Assembly: GCF_042683125.1 (NCBI RefSeq)
Contig: NZ_JBHUIY010000006.1
Span: 1-64,000 of the forward strand
DNA from: Phaeospirillum tilakii
Lineage (GTDB): Bacteria > Pseudomonadota > Alphaproteobacteria > Rhodospirillales > Magnetospirillaceae
Length of the DNA: 64,000 nt
Direction of reading: 5' to 3'
Shown: one piece after another, positions 39,554-47,932 of the stretch
Position numbering within the stretch: the stretch's first letter is position 1
Layout of the letters: the number at the start of each line of letters is the position of its first letter
Program-made: the position numbers and the translations under genes
The notes under the pieces: generated by a model
Told to the model about the DNA's origin: nothing
The model's database searches: none
What the model saw: the letters and a program-made list of their open reading frames with translations, nothing else

Positions 39554-40867
39554 CTACCGCGCCGCCGCCAGCGCCATCAGCACCGCCAGACCGGCCAGGG
39601 CCTGGACCAGCGCGCCGCCGCTGACCCGGCGCAGGCCCTCGGCGGCGCGGAAGCCGGCGAGATGGTTGGCCAGCCAGAAATAGCCGTCATTGACATGGGG
39701 CAGCGCCATGCTGCCGGCCCCCACCGCCAGCGCGGCCAGAACGCGGCCGTCGCCATCGCCGAGGCCGAGCGGGGCCAGCAGCGGCTGCATCATCCCCGCC
39801 GCGGTCAGGGTGGCGGTCAGGGGCGAGCCCTGCAAGGCCCGGCTGACCAGGGCGATCAGGAACGGCACCGCCAGGGCCAGACCGGCCGGCAGGCCGGCGC
39901 CGAGGCGCGGCACCGCTTCCGCCACCACCACCGCCATCCCGCTATTGTGCAGGATCATGCCGAAGCCACCGGCGGTTCCGATCGTCAGCACCAGCCCGGC
40001 ACTGACGGCGAGGCCCCGGGCCAGCGGCCCGTCTTCGCCCAGCAGGCCGCGCCGCCAGCCGCCGAACAGCAGCAACGCGCCGCCCAGCCCGACCCAGGCC
40101 AGGAGCATCGGCCGCCCCGCCCCCAGCAGGTTCTCGCGGATCGGGCCGCCGCCGAACGGCTCGGCGGCGATCTGGCCGAGCGACTGGGCGATCAGCAGGG
40201 CGATCAGGGCCAGGGTCAGCAGCGGCAGGGCAAGGCCGGCACGGGCCCGGGGCGCCGCCGTCCCCGCCGTCTCTGCCATCGCCGCGCCGGGCGGGCCGCG
40301 CCGGGCCAGCAGGATTCCGACCGCACCCTGGGCCAAAGCGGCGAGCAGGCCGAACAGCAGACCGCGCCGCCAGTCACCATCGAGGATGGTCAGGGCGGCG
40401 ACCGGCAGCGGCGCCGGCAACAGGCTGCCCTGAGCGGCGTTGATCATGGCGGTGGCGGTCAGGGTCAGCCGGGCGCGGGCGATGCCGGCCGCCCGCAGCA
40501 GCGGGGCCAGGATCGCCAGCGCCGCCACCGGCTGGCCACCCAGCCCGGCGAGCAGGCCGAACAGAGCGATGCCGGCCTGACGCGCCCGGGGCGACAGACG
40601 CGGCGCCAGCCACGCCCCGGCCCCGGCGGTGGCGGCCCATTCGGCCAGCATCGCCCCCACCGCCACGGCGAGGCCGGCGGCGGCGATGGCCTGACCGAAG
40701 CCGATGCCGAACTCGCCGGCGGTCCAGGGCGGCGCCCCGCCCTGCATCACCCCATAGAGCCCGGTGGCGGCGAGCAGGGCGAGCAGCGGCATCACCAGGG
40801 CTTTTTCGGTCAGCACGGCGACCAGCGCCACCGCGAGCAGCAGATAGACGGCATTCCATTCGAGCAA
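39554..40867 (-). CDS. GntP-family gluconate-type permease
   Basis: The best start is TTG 40867 (AGGGAA 8 nt upstream), giving 437 residues with 12 or so membrane helices. GAGSMALPHVNDGYFWLAN is the GntP family signature, and SRALQGSPLTATLTAAGMMQ fits the second half. Relatives import gluconate or related sugar acids with protons. No gluconate kinase gene is next to it, so the substrate is uncertain. Confidence 0.85.
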   Translation of the reverse strand: MLEWNAVYLLLAVALVAVLTEKALVMPLLALLAATGLYGVMQGGAPPWTAGEFGIGFGQAIAAAGLAVAVGAMLAEWAATAGAGAWLAPRLSPRARQAGIALFGLLAGLGGQPVAALAILAPLLRAAGIARARLTLTATAMINAAQGSLLPAPLPVAALTILDGDWRRGLLFGLLAALAQGAVGILLARRGPPGAAMAETAGTAAPRARAGLALPLLTLALIALLIAQSLGQIAAEPFGGGPIRENLLGAGRPMLLAWVGLGGALLLFGGWRRGLLGEDGPLARGLAVSAGLVLTIGTAGGFGMILHNSGMAVVVAEAVPRLGAGLPAGLALAVPFLIALVSRALQGSPLTATLTAAGMMQPLLAPLGLGDGDGRVLAALAVGAGSMALPHVNDGYFWLANHLAGFRAAEGLRRVSGGALVQALAGLAVLMALAAAR

Positions 40868-40930
40868 GGCGGCGTTCCCTTCGCGGCGCGGAGCGGGTCT
40901 TATACCCTGTTTACGCCAGAATCCGAATTT

Positions 40931-41056
40931 GCGGGCTCTGCCCGCGCCCGCTGGGGCCTTGAGGCCCCAGACCCCGGAACATTTTGAGTCTCAACAAAAA
41001 AGAAGGAGGTCCGGAGCATCGCTCCGGGTGGGGCCGGGGCGGCAGCCCCGCGAAGG
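40931..41056. repeat. Palindromic repeat block before the GH5 gene
   Basis: GCGGGCTCTGCCCGC then CTGGGGCC-TTGA-GGCCCCAG (40931-40970), an A-rich spacer (AACAAAAAAGAAGGAGG), then TCCGGAGCATCGCTCCGG and GGGGCGGCAGCCCCGC (41010-41056). Again two paired arms and a spacer. The whole 40868-41152 gap otherwise holds no gene. Confidence 0.6.
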
Positions 41057-41152
41057 GATCCCCGGTTTTGGGCATGAACGAGGTATATCATTGCGCCCGG
41101 CCGGCGAACAGCCTACCAAGGCGGCGACGATTCCCCGGAGGTTCCGCCCCGC

Positions 41153-42454
41153 ATGGCCCACCGGCCCGCCCGCCGCGCCATCCTCGCCGCGCTCGCCGCC
41201 CTGCCGCTGTGGCTGGCCGCGCCCGCCCCCGCCGCGCCCGCGCCCGATCCCGGTGCCGGCCTGATCGCGGTCGAGGGCCGCCACCTGATCGCCGCCGACG
41301 GCACCCCGTTCGCGATTCGCGGCATCGCCCTGGGCAACTGGCTGATGCCCGAGGGCTACATGTTCAAGTTCAAGCGCCACAAATCGCCGCGCGCCATCGC
41401 CGGGGTGATCGAGGCGCTGATCGGCCCCGACGACGCCCGCGAATTCTGGCGGCTCTTCCGCGACCGCTACGTCACCCGCGCCGACATCGCCCTGATTCGC
41501 CGCGCCGGCTTCAACACGGTGCGGATCCCGTTGCATTACGGCCTGTTCCTCGACCAGCACGACCCCTACGGCGCCGATGCCGACCAGCCGCCGAGCTTCG
41601 GCGGCCCGGGCTGGGCCCTGCTCGACCGGGTGATCGGCTGGTGCCGCGCGGAAGGGCTGCGGGTGATCATCGACCTCCACGCCGCCCCGGGCGGCCAGAC
41701 CGGGGTCAATCACGATGACGGGGTCGGCTATCCACTGGTGTTCTACGTCCCGCGCGAACAGCGGCGGACCGAGGCGCTGTGGGTCGAACTGGCCCGCCGT
41801 TATCGCGGCGATCCGACCGTGCTCGGCTATGAGCTGCTCAACGAGCCGATCTCGACCTACAGCGACCTCGACACCCTCAACCCGGCGCTGGAGCCGTTCT
41901 ACCGCCGCCTCGCCGCCGCGATCCGCGCGGCCGATCCCGACCACATCCTGTTCCTGCCGGCACCGCAATGGGGCCAGACCATCGGGGTGTTCGGCCCGCC
42001 CTTCGCGCCCAATCTGGTTTACGTCTACCATCAGTTCTGGTCGACCACCGGGCCGGAGGCGATCCAGGACTACATCAATTTCGCCAACCGTTATCAGGCG
42101 GCGGTCCTGGTCGGCGAGGCCGGCGAGGCGACCGACCAGTGGAACGACGAATTCCGCCGCCTCAACGAGCGGTTCGGCTTCGGCTGGAGCTTCTGGACCT
42201 ACAAGAACCTCGACACCCCCTCGACGGCGGTGTCGATCGTGCCGCCGCCCGGCTGGGACCGCATCGCCCGCGCCGGCTCGATCGCGGATCCGACCCCGGC
42301 CAAGGTCGGGCTCGACCGCGCCGGAGCCAAGGCCATCCTGTGGGCCTATCTCGACGCGCTGACGCCCGACCGGGCCCGGATCAACGCCTGCTATCTCGAT
42401 TCGCTGACCGCCGCGACCCTGCCCGCCGCCTGCCGCGAACGGCCCCAACCGTAA
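41153..42454 (+). CDS. Secreted glycoside hydrolase family 5 (cellulase-like)
   Basis: This 433-residue protein starts with a signal peptide (RRAILAALAALPLWLAAPA, cleavage near residue 28). The GH5 barrel shows GFNTVRIPLHYG, VIIDLHAAPGGQTG, the acid/base Glu in ELLNEPIS, VYVYHQFW and the nucleophile Glu in AVLVGEAGEATDQW, then SFWTYKN. Both catalytic glutamates are present, so it should be active on beta-glucans or related glycosides in the periplasm or medium. No cellulosome parts are seen. A Cys pair near the C-terminus (NACYLDS, PAACRER) may form a disulfide. Confidence 0.9.
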   Translation: MAHRPARRAILAALAALPLWLAAPAPAAPAPDPGAGLIAVEGRHLIAADGTPFAIRGIALGNWLMPEGYMFKFKRHKSPRAIAGVIEALIGPDDAREFWRLFRDRYVTRADIALIRRAGFNTVRIPLHYGLFLDQHDPYGADADQPPSFGGPGWALLDRVIGWCRAEGLRVIIDLHAAPGGQTGVNHDDGVGYPLVFYVPREQRRTEALWVELARRYRGDPTVLGYELLNEPISTYSDLDTLNPALEPFYRRLAAAIRAADPDHILFLPAPQWGQTIGVFGPPFAPNLVYVYHQFWSTTGPEAIQDYINFANRYQAAVLVGEAGEATDQWNDEFRRLNERFGFGWSFWTYKNLDTPSTAVSIVPPPGWDRIARAGSIADPTPAKVGLDRAGAKAILWAYLDALTPDRARINACYLDSLTAATLPAACRERPQP

Positions 42455-42472
42455 CCGCGTACTTCAGACGCC

Positions 42473-42650
42473 AAAAACCCCGCACGGGGAGGGGCGTGCG
42501 GGGCTTTGTATGGCGATTTGGCTTCGGTCTGCGGGCGGGGAGTTCAGGCTCGCCCCTCGACCGGGAAAACTGTCTGTCGAGTCGTGAAGATGATGACTCT
42601 CCGGCCTTTACCGCAGGATGGAGGCCAGATGATTTTTTGTTAATGCCGCA
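42473..42650 (-). ncRNA. Candidate small RNA, copy A (minus strand)
   Basis: Read on the minus strand, the element ends in CCCCGCACG, loop CCCCTCCC, CGTGCGGGG and TTTTT (42473-42503), a good terminator with an anti-Shine-Dalgarno-like C-rich loop. Upstream lies a GGGCG/CGCCC stem with CTCCCC in its loop (about 42533-42555). The same parts in the same order occur at 42911-43090 beyond the tRNA. C-rich loops of this kind are known from alphaproteobacterial CcsR/suhB-type sRNAs, but this assignment is by resemblance only. No clear promoter was fixed. Confidence 0.45.
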
Positions 42651-42727
42651 GGATCAAAAAAAGGCTTGCGCCCCCCCTCGGTTACGGTTAGGTTTCGCCT
42701 CCCCGCCGGACCTCACGGCCCGGCCGA

Positions 42728-42804
42728 GCGCCCGTAGCTCAATTGGATAGAGCATCAGACTACGAATCTGAGGGTTGGAAGTTCGAGTCTTTCCGGGCGC
42801 GCCA
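42728..42804 (+). tRNA. tRNA-Arg (anticodon ACG)
   Basis: A full cloverleaf: acceptor GCGCCCG pairs with CGGGCGC, the D-arm is AGCTC..GAGC, the anticodon loop CTACGAA gives ACG (decodes CGU/CGC/CGA after A-to-I editing), and the T-arm has GTTCGAG. Encoded CCA ends at 42804. A strong terminator follows 3 nt later. Confidence 0.95.
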
Positions 42805-42806
42805 TT

Positions 42807-42845
42807 GAAGGCCCCAGCGGTTAAGCCGCTGGGGCCTTCGCCTTT
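42807..42845 (+). terminator. Terminator of tRNA-Arg
   Basis: A perfect 14-bp stem GAAGGCCCCAGCGG / CCGCTGGGGCCTTC with loop TTAAG is followed by GCCTTTT. Confidence 0.85.
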
Positions 42846-42910
42846 TCCGGAGCCGGAGCGGCAGCCCCGCAGAGAACGAAAAGATCCCGGCCGATCCAGG
42901 ATGACCCAAA

Positions 42911-43090
42911 GTTAAAGCCCCGCACGAGGGTGGGGCGTGCGGGGCTTTGACTTCTACATGGCTGATCCGGTGTCGGGGCGGGGAGTTCAAGCTCGCCCTT
43001 ATCCGGGGGTATCGTCTGTCCGATGAGAAACATCCTGCCCCACCCCGCCTTACCATCAGGTGGAGTGAAGGTGATTGTTTTGTAATGACT
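42911..43090 (-). ncRNA. Candidate small RNA, copy B (minus strand)
   Basis: This is the second homologue of the 42473-42650 element. AAAGCCCCGCACG, loop (CCCCACCCT on the minus strand) and CGTGCGGGGCTTT form a 13-bp hairpin at 42914-42948. The GGCGGGGAGTTCA and GCTCGCCC blocks, GTCTGTC, and the CAGG-TGGAG..TTTTGT-AATG tail recur with sequence drift, while the hairpin pairs are kept. The retained structure with diverged spacers supports an RNA role over a chance repeat. Confidence 0.4.
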
Positions 43091-43198
43091 CAAAATAGCT
43101 AGGGGTATTGGCTCCGGATACGGCGCCCAGGGGGGGCCTTTGACCGGGAGCGCCGACCACGGCAGACTGAAGGTCGGTTCGGCGGCAAAAGGCGAGGC

Positions 43199-43678
43199 AT
43201 GATGTACGCGGTTGACGGTAAAGACGAGATCGTCGAAATCGAGGACCTTCCCCTGCCGGCGTCGGGAGCGCCAATGCCGCTGATCCTGGCCGATGACCAA
43301 CACCTTATGCTGGGCTACGAAATCGCCCCGGGTGGCGAGGAACTGGCGGTGCTGCGCTTTCCTCACTCGCTCGCCCATTTCTTCGGTCCGCCGAACGAGG
43401 AGAGCTGGCGGGGGCATCCGCTGGCACAACGCGGTTTGACGCCCGGTGGGGTGTACGAGGTCCGCCATTCCTCCTGGTGTCGTGCCCTGGAGCGGCTCAA
43501 CCGCGTCCATCCCCGGCATGACCCGCGCCGCTACGACCGGTACCGGCATTTCGTGTTCGCCTTTCATGACGAGACCTTCGAATGTATTGCCGAAGAAGTG
43601 GTGCTGGCGGCGACGTTGTCGAACGGGGAGAAGGCCAGGGCCAGCCTGCTGGCCGTAATGGCCGAGATTCTGCGCTGA
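43199..43678 (+). CDS. Conserved hypothetical protein
   Basis: A 159-residue soluble protein whose start MMYAVDGKDEIVEIEDLP is followed by FPHSLAHFFGPPNEESWRGH, RHSSWCRALERLNRVHPRHD and FVFAFHDETFECIAEE. The HP-R-x-GL / S-x-W / HDETFEC pattern recalls uncharacterised alphaproteobacterial proteins, but no name or function is known to me. Ribosome-site-like GGCGAGGC lies just before the ATG. It is isolated, with no clear partner. Confidence 0.65.
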   Translation: MMYAVDGKDEIVEIEDLPLPASGAPMPLILADDQHLMLGYEIAPGGEELAVLRFPHSLAHFFGPPNEESWRGHPLAQRGLTPGGVYEVRHSSWCRALERLNRVHPRHDPRRYDRYRHFVFAFHDETFECIAEEVVLAATLSNGEKARASLLAVMAEILR

Positions 43679-43769
43679 GAGCCGAGCGGCACCCGCCGCG
43701 CTTGACCGCGCCGGCCGGCTGGCTCACTTTCGGGCGGATTTCCCCATCGGCATGGAGCGGCGCGGGCGG

Positions 43770-44795
43770 ATGTACACCGAAAGCGACATCGACGCGGCGG
43801 TCGCCGCCGGGGTGCTGACCCCCGAGGCGGCAACCGCCCTGCGCAGCTTTACCGCCCAGCATCGCGCCGGGCCGGCCGCCGACGAGGAGCATTTCCGGCT
43901 GCTGTCCGGCTTCAATGACATCTTCGTCGCCATCGCCGCCCTGCTGATGCTGGTCGCCGCCGGCTGGCTGGGCGGGCGGGTCCTGCCCGGTGGCGGCGGG
44001 CTGGCCGTCGCCGCCCTCAGTTGGGGCCTGGCCGAGATCTTCACCCGCCGCCGCCGGATGGCCCTGCCCAGTATCCTGCTGCTGCTCGGCTTCGTCGGCG
44101 GGGTGTTCACCGCCGCCGCCGGACTGGTCGCCCCGACCGCCGCCGACTGGTTCGACAATCCCGACCTGCGGCTGGCCGGCTGCGCCGCGCTGACCGCCGG
44201 CGCCGCCTGGCTGCACTGGCGCCGCTTCATGGTGCCGATCACCTTCGCCGCCGGCACCGGCGCGGTCCTGCTGTCCATCGCCATCCTGCTGCTGTCGCTG
44301 TTCCCCGCGCTGCGCCACGCGGGCATGGCGTTGCCGCTGCTGTTCACCGGCGGCCTCGCCACCTTCGCCCTGGCGATGTGGTGGGACGGGCGCGACCGGC
44401 TGCGGGTCACCCGCCGCTCCGACGTCGCCTTCTGGCTCCATCTCGGCGCCGCGCCGCTGATCGTCCATCCGATTTTCGCCAGCCTCGGTGTGCTCGACGC
44501 CGAGGGGGCCGAGACCGGCGCCGCCGCGATCGCCCTCGCCACCTATCTCGGCCTCGCCGCCGTCGCCCTGGCGGTGGACCGCCGCGCCCTGCTGGTGTCG
44601 GCCCTGATCTATGTGTTCTACGCCATCGGCACGCTGTTCAAGGCCGCCGGCACCCCGGGCGCGACCTGGGCGCTGGCCGCGTTGCTGATCGGTTCGGCCC
44701 TGCTGATGCTGTCGGCGTTCTGGCAGCGCGCCCGCCGCCCGGTGGTCAGCCTGCTGCCCGCCGCGTTGCAGGCCCGTCTGCCGCCGCTGGCCTGA
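43770..44795 (+). CDS. DUF2157-like integral membrane protein
   Basis: ATG 43770 gives 341 residues (43752 is an alternative start). A cytosolic N-terminus with the DIDAAVAAGVLTPEAATAL helix pair precedes about nine membrane segments starting at IFVAIAALLMLVAAGWLGG. This resembles the DUF2157/membrane-stress type of unknown function. A response regulator gene converges from the other side. Confidence 0.65.
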   Translation: MYTESDIDAAVAAGVLTPEAATALRSFTAQHRAGPAADEEHFRLLSGFNDIFVAIAALLMLVAAGWLGGRVLPGGGGLAVAALSWGLAEIFTRRRRMALPSILLLLGFVGGVFTAAAGLVAPTAADWFDNPDLRLAGCAALTAGAAWLHWRRFMVPITFAAGTGAVLLSIAILLLSLFPALRHAGMALPLLFTGGLATFALAMWWDGRDRLRVTRRSDVAFWLHLGAAPLIVHPIFASLGVLDAEGAETGAAAIALATYLGLAAVALAVDRRALLVSALIYVFYAIGTLFKAAGTPGATWALAALLIGSALLMLSAFWQRARRPVVSLLPAALQARLPPLA

Positions 44796-44805
44796 GCCGA
44801 CCCCG

Positions 44806-45498
44806 TCAGCAGGGGCGGACCACCCGCAGCCCGTCGAGCTTGACCCCGGCGTCGGCCAGCCAGTGCAGCAGCCGCAGCAGGCGCGCCGTCACCCGGGTGC
44901 CGGCCGCCACCACCAGCCCGCCCGACGGGTCAAGCAGGTTGCGCGCGATCACCATCCCCTCGCGCAGATCGGCCAGTTCGACCGCCTCGCCCGGGCCGAG
45001 GTTGGTGTCGATCAGCCCCCCCGCCACCATCCATTCGACGTCGATCGCGGCATAGCGCTCGGCCGGCTGGCAGTCGCGCTCGCTGCCGAACAGTTCGGTC
45101 AGATGCCGCCGCAGCACCGCCGCCGAGGTCGGCTTGGACAGGAAGGCATCGACGTCGAGCACCACCGCCGCCGCCACCAGCACCAGCACATCGATGCCGG
45201 TGACCATCATCACGATCACGTCATGCGCCACCGCCAGCCCGCCGCTGCGGATCGCCTTCAGCACCTCGATGCCGTTGACCCCCGGCATGTTGAAATCGAG
45301 GACCACCACCCGCAGTTCCGCCGCCGCCGGCTCGGCCAGCAGCGCCATCGCCTCGTGCCCGTCACGCGCGGCGATGATCTGCGGCTTGCCCAGCTGGTCG
45401 AACAGCTCGGCGGTCAGGAAACGCGAAAACGCCTCGTCATCGGCAATCATCACCACATCGTCGGCGGAGAGCAGAGGGGCGTCGGTCGTATCGGTCAT
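44806..45498 (-). CDS. Response-regulator receiver protein with a DUF3391-like C-terminal module
   Basis: ATG 45498 (45501 also possible) gives 230 residues. The receiver has IADDEA, the phospho-acceptor Asp in VVVLDFNMPGVNG, and Lys in FLSKPTS. The C-terminal part has ELADLREGMVIARNLLDPSG-GLVVAAGTRVTARLLRLL, a module commonly found in front of HD-GYP domains. No HD-GYP or DNA-binding output follows, so it may work by protein contacts. No kinase is adjacent. Confidence 0.8.
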   Translation of the reverse strand: MTDTTDAPLLSADDVVMIADDEAFSRFLTAELFDQLGKPQIIAARDGHEAMALLAEPAAAELRVVVLDFNMPGVNGIEVLKAIRSGGLAVAHDVIVMMVTGIDVLVLVAAAVVLDVDAFLSKPTSAAVLRRHLTELFGSERDCQPAERYAAIDVEWMVAGGLIDTNLGPGEAVELADLREGMVIARNLLDPSGGLVVAAGTRVTARLLRLLHWLADAGVKLDGLRVVRPC

Positions 45499-45501
45499 CA
45501 T

Positions 45502-45853
45502 CGGGATCCCGCTTCAAAGGAAGATCATGCCTATCGACCAGAGATATGAATCGGCTAGGCCGAATAACAGGGGTGGACGACGAATCCGGCCCCGCCGCCC
45601 CGGCGGCGGGCCGGCGCGATAGCGGTTGACTCGTCTCCGGGCCTTGCCGCAGATTTGCCCGGCCCGGACCACCCCCGGAGCAGTCACGATTGCTCCGGCG
45701 CCGATAAGTATTTTCCCCTAGACTTTCCATTCCGGCCCGACGACTTCCGCCCGACCCGACCGGCGCGCCGCTTTTCTTCGGCCGGAGGGAGGCGGCGGAA
45801 CCGGGCCGGCCGTTCTCTTCCCCTTCGTCCGCTCCGTCGAGGCTTTTACCCCC
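45502..45853. promoter_or_regulatory. Divergent gap before terC
   Basis: A 352-bp gap with a GC-rich hairpin at about 45587-45611 (GGCCCCGCCG / CGGCGGCGGGCC) and an AT-richer patch near 45705-45735 that could carry a promoter. TerC/Alx genes of other bacteria often have a manganese (yybP-ykoY) riboswitch; its conserved sequences are not seen here. No ORF is called. Confidence 0.4.
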
Positions 45854-46885
45854 ATGACCCATTTCGGCTTCCCGACCGAGACGATCCTCGTCTTCCTGCT
45901 GGTGATCGCCTTTTCCCTGTTCATGGACCTGTTCGCCCACCGCAAGGCCAAGGAGATCTCGGTTCTCGACGCCTCGCTGTGGTCGGGCTTCTGGGTCGGG
46001 CTGGCGCTGGCGTTCTACGCCTATCTGTGGATCCGGTTCGACCGGCAGTGGGCCGACCTCTACCTCGCCGGCGTGGCGCTGGAGAAATCGCTGTCGATCG
46101 ACAACATGATGGTGTTCATGGCGATCTTCGCCTCGTTCGGCATCAAGGGCGCGTTGCAGCACCGCATCCTCTATTGGGGCATCCTCGGCGCGCTGATCTT
46201 CCGCGCCCTGTTCGTCGCCGCCGGCACCGGGCTGTTCCTGCTGACGCCGTGGGTCGGCTTCATCTTCGCCGCGATCGTGGCGTGGTCGGCCTGCAAGATG
46301 CTGACCGCCCGTGGCCATGCCGAGGAGATCGCCGATTATTCGACCCATTGGGCGGTGCGGCTGACCGGGCGGGTGATGCCGATCTTCCCCCGCCTGCACG
46401 GCGAGCGCTTCTTCGTCTCCCGCGCCACGGTCACCCGGCTGGCCGAGGCCGATCCGTCGCTCGGCGCCCTGGGCAAGGCCCGGCTGTTCGCCACCCCGGC
46501 CTTCCTCTGCCTGATGGCGATCGAGGCCTCCGACCTGATGTTCGCGTTCGATTCGGTGCCGGCGGTGATCGCGGTGACGCAGGAGCCGCTGCTGGTCTAT
46601 GCCGCGATGATCTTCGCCATCCTCGGCCTGCGCTCGCTCTATTTCGTGCTGGCGGCGCTGACCCGCTATCTGGTCCACCTGGAAAAGGCGGTGATCGCGC
46701 TGCTGTTCTTCATCGCCTTCAAGCTGACGCTCCAGGCGGGCGAACATGTGTTCGGGTGGGATTTCCTCCACATCGACCCGCAGGTCAGCCTGCTGATCGT
46801 GCTCGGCACCCTGGCGCTTGGGGTGGTGGCGTCGCTGCTGTGGCCGGGCCAGGGACGCGACGCCGCGCCCGACCGCCACGGCTGA
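45854..46885 (+). CDS. TerC/Alx-family membrane protein
   Basis: A 343-residue protein with about nine membrane helices. The TerC signature is clear: LALEKSLSIDNMMVF-type GVALEKSLSIDNMMVFMAIF (in part), acidic SDLMFAFDSVPAV, and EHVFGWDFLHIDPQVSL. Relatives (Alx, MeeF/MeeY) export manganese and load secreted metalloenzymes. Asp and Glu residues in the conserved helices are kept. The charged loop between helices near 160-200 is normal for the family. Confidence 0.88.
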   Translation: MTHFGFPTETILVFLLVIAFSLFMDLFAHRKAKEISVLDASLWSGFWVGLALAFYAYLWIRFDRQWADLYLAGVALEKSLSIDNMMVFMAIFASFGIKGALQHRILYWGILGALIFRALFVAAGTGLFLLTPWVGFIFAAIVAWSACKMLTARGHAEEIADYSTHWAVRLTGRVMPIFPRLHGERFFVSRATVTRLAEADPSLGALGKARLFATPAFLCLMAIEASDLMFAFDSVPAVIAVTQEPLLVYAAMIFAILGLRSLYFVLAALTRYLVHLEKAVIALLFFIAFKLTLQAGEHVFGWDFLHIDPQVSLLIVLGTLALGVVASLLWPGQGRDAAPDRHG

Positions 46886-46922
46886 AGCGGGTCCGCCGGG
46901 CCCCTGGCCCGGCGCGGAGAGC

Positions 46923-47001
46923 GCCGAGAGGCAGAGCCTCTCGGCACACACCCGTTCCGCCCGCCAGAGCGGATTCACTCTCCAGGATCCTGCGATCCTG
47001 G
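46923..47001. terminator. Two terminator hairpins between terC and a lipoprotein gene
   Basis: GCCGAGAGGC-AGA-GCCTCTCGGC (46923-46945) and CCAGGATC-CTGC-GATCCTGG (46982-47001). They lie between convergent genes and can end both. Neither has a long T tract. Confidence 0.5.
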
Positions 47002-47013
47002 CGCGATCCGCTC

Positions 47014-47862
47014 CTAGCGCGCCGGCCCGCCCCAGCCGGGGCCGTAACCGTAGCCATAGCCGCCGCCATAGCCACCGCCATAGCCGCGATACCACTGGTC
47101 CGGGCCGTGCCAGGTGTAGGCGACCGGATTGTCGATCATCGGCTTGATCTTGGCCACCGCCGAGGTCGGCAGGGGTTCGGTGGCCAGGGTGGCCGGACCG
47201 TCGCCGCTGCGCGAGAACGGCACCACCGACACCGTCAGGAAGCGGCCGTCCTTGAAGCCCTGGGTGCGCAGGTAGGTCTTGCCGTTATAGACGTCGACCC
47301 CCTTGTTGGCGCTCCACAGGCTGTGCTCGGTCCCGGTCAGCAGGGCGGCGCTGAAGCGGCGCTGCCACGCCTCGGTGACATAGACGATCTGCTCGTTGTC
47401 GCTGGTGGGGTGATAGCGGCTGCCAAGATGGTTGATCAGGCTGACCGAGTAGCCCGGCACCATCGCGTGGGCCTCGTCGGTGACGGTGACTTCCAGCGTC
47501 TGGCCGCCGGCCTCGCCGAGGGCGCCGGTGATCAGCGGAACATCGGTCTGGAGGCTCGGATCGACCAGCGAGGAATACAGCACCTGATTGACCGTCTCGA
47601 CCACCGGACGGGTGCGCGGATCATAGGGATTGGCGATCGGCTCCAGCACCTGGAGCGACCGTTCCTGGCGGTTGTAGACGGCGATGGTGCCGACCAGGGC
47701 GGTCAGATCGTTCTGATAGCCGGCGGCCGGCACCGCATCGCGCAACTCGGCCGGGGGGACCAGATTGACCGGCTTGGCCTCGCTGGCGAAATGCCCGCCG
47801 GCGCAGCCTCCGAGGGTGGGCAGCGCGCAGGCGATCAGCGCGGTGATGCGAAAATTGTTCAT
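47014..47862 (-). CDS. Lipoprotein of unknown family with a Gly/Tyr-rich C-terminus
   Basis: ATG 47862 gives 282 residues. The lipobox LGGC puts the lipidated Cys at 20. A mid-part includes DVPLITGALGEAGG and a C-terminal region VDVYNGKTYLRTQGFKDGR-FLTVSVVPFSRSG. The end is a low-complexity run of Gly and Tyr (RGYGGGYGGGYGYGYG) closing GPGWGGPAR. It lies next to, and in the same direction as, the OmpA-type gene whose linker has the same composition. No known family. Confidence 0.65.
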   Translation of the reverse strand: MNNFRITALIACALPTLGGCAGGHFASEAKPVNLVPPAELRDAVPAAGYQNDLTALVGTIAVYNRQERSLQVLEPIANPYDPRTRPVVETVNQVLYSSLVDPSLQTDVPLITGALGEAGGQTLEVTVTDEAHAMVPGYSVSLINHLGSRYHPTSDNEQIVYVTEAWQRRFSAALLTGTEHSLWSANKGVDVYNGKTYLRTQGFKDGRFLTVSVVPFSRSGDGPATLATEPLPTSAVAKIKPMIDNPVAYTWHGPDQWYRGYGGGYGGGYGYGYGPGWGGPAR

Positions 47863-47932
47863 TGGTCTTCTCCCACATCTCTTGTTCGGCGGGGGCGCGC
47901 GCCCGGTGAGCGGCGGCCGCCTGCCGGAAGGA

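Noticed and set aside
45502..45853. Manganese (yybP-ykoY) riboswitch before terC
   Set aside because: The conserved core sequences of the class were not found; only a GC-rich hairpin is present.
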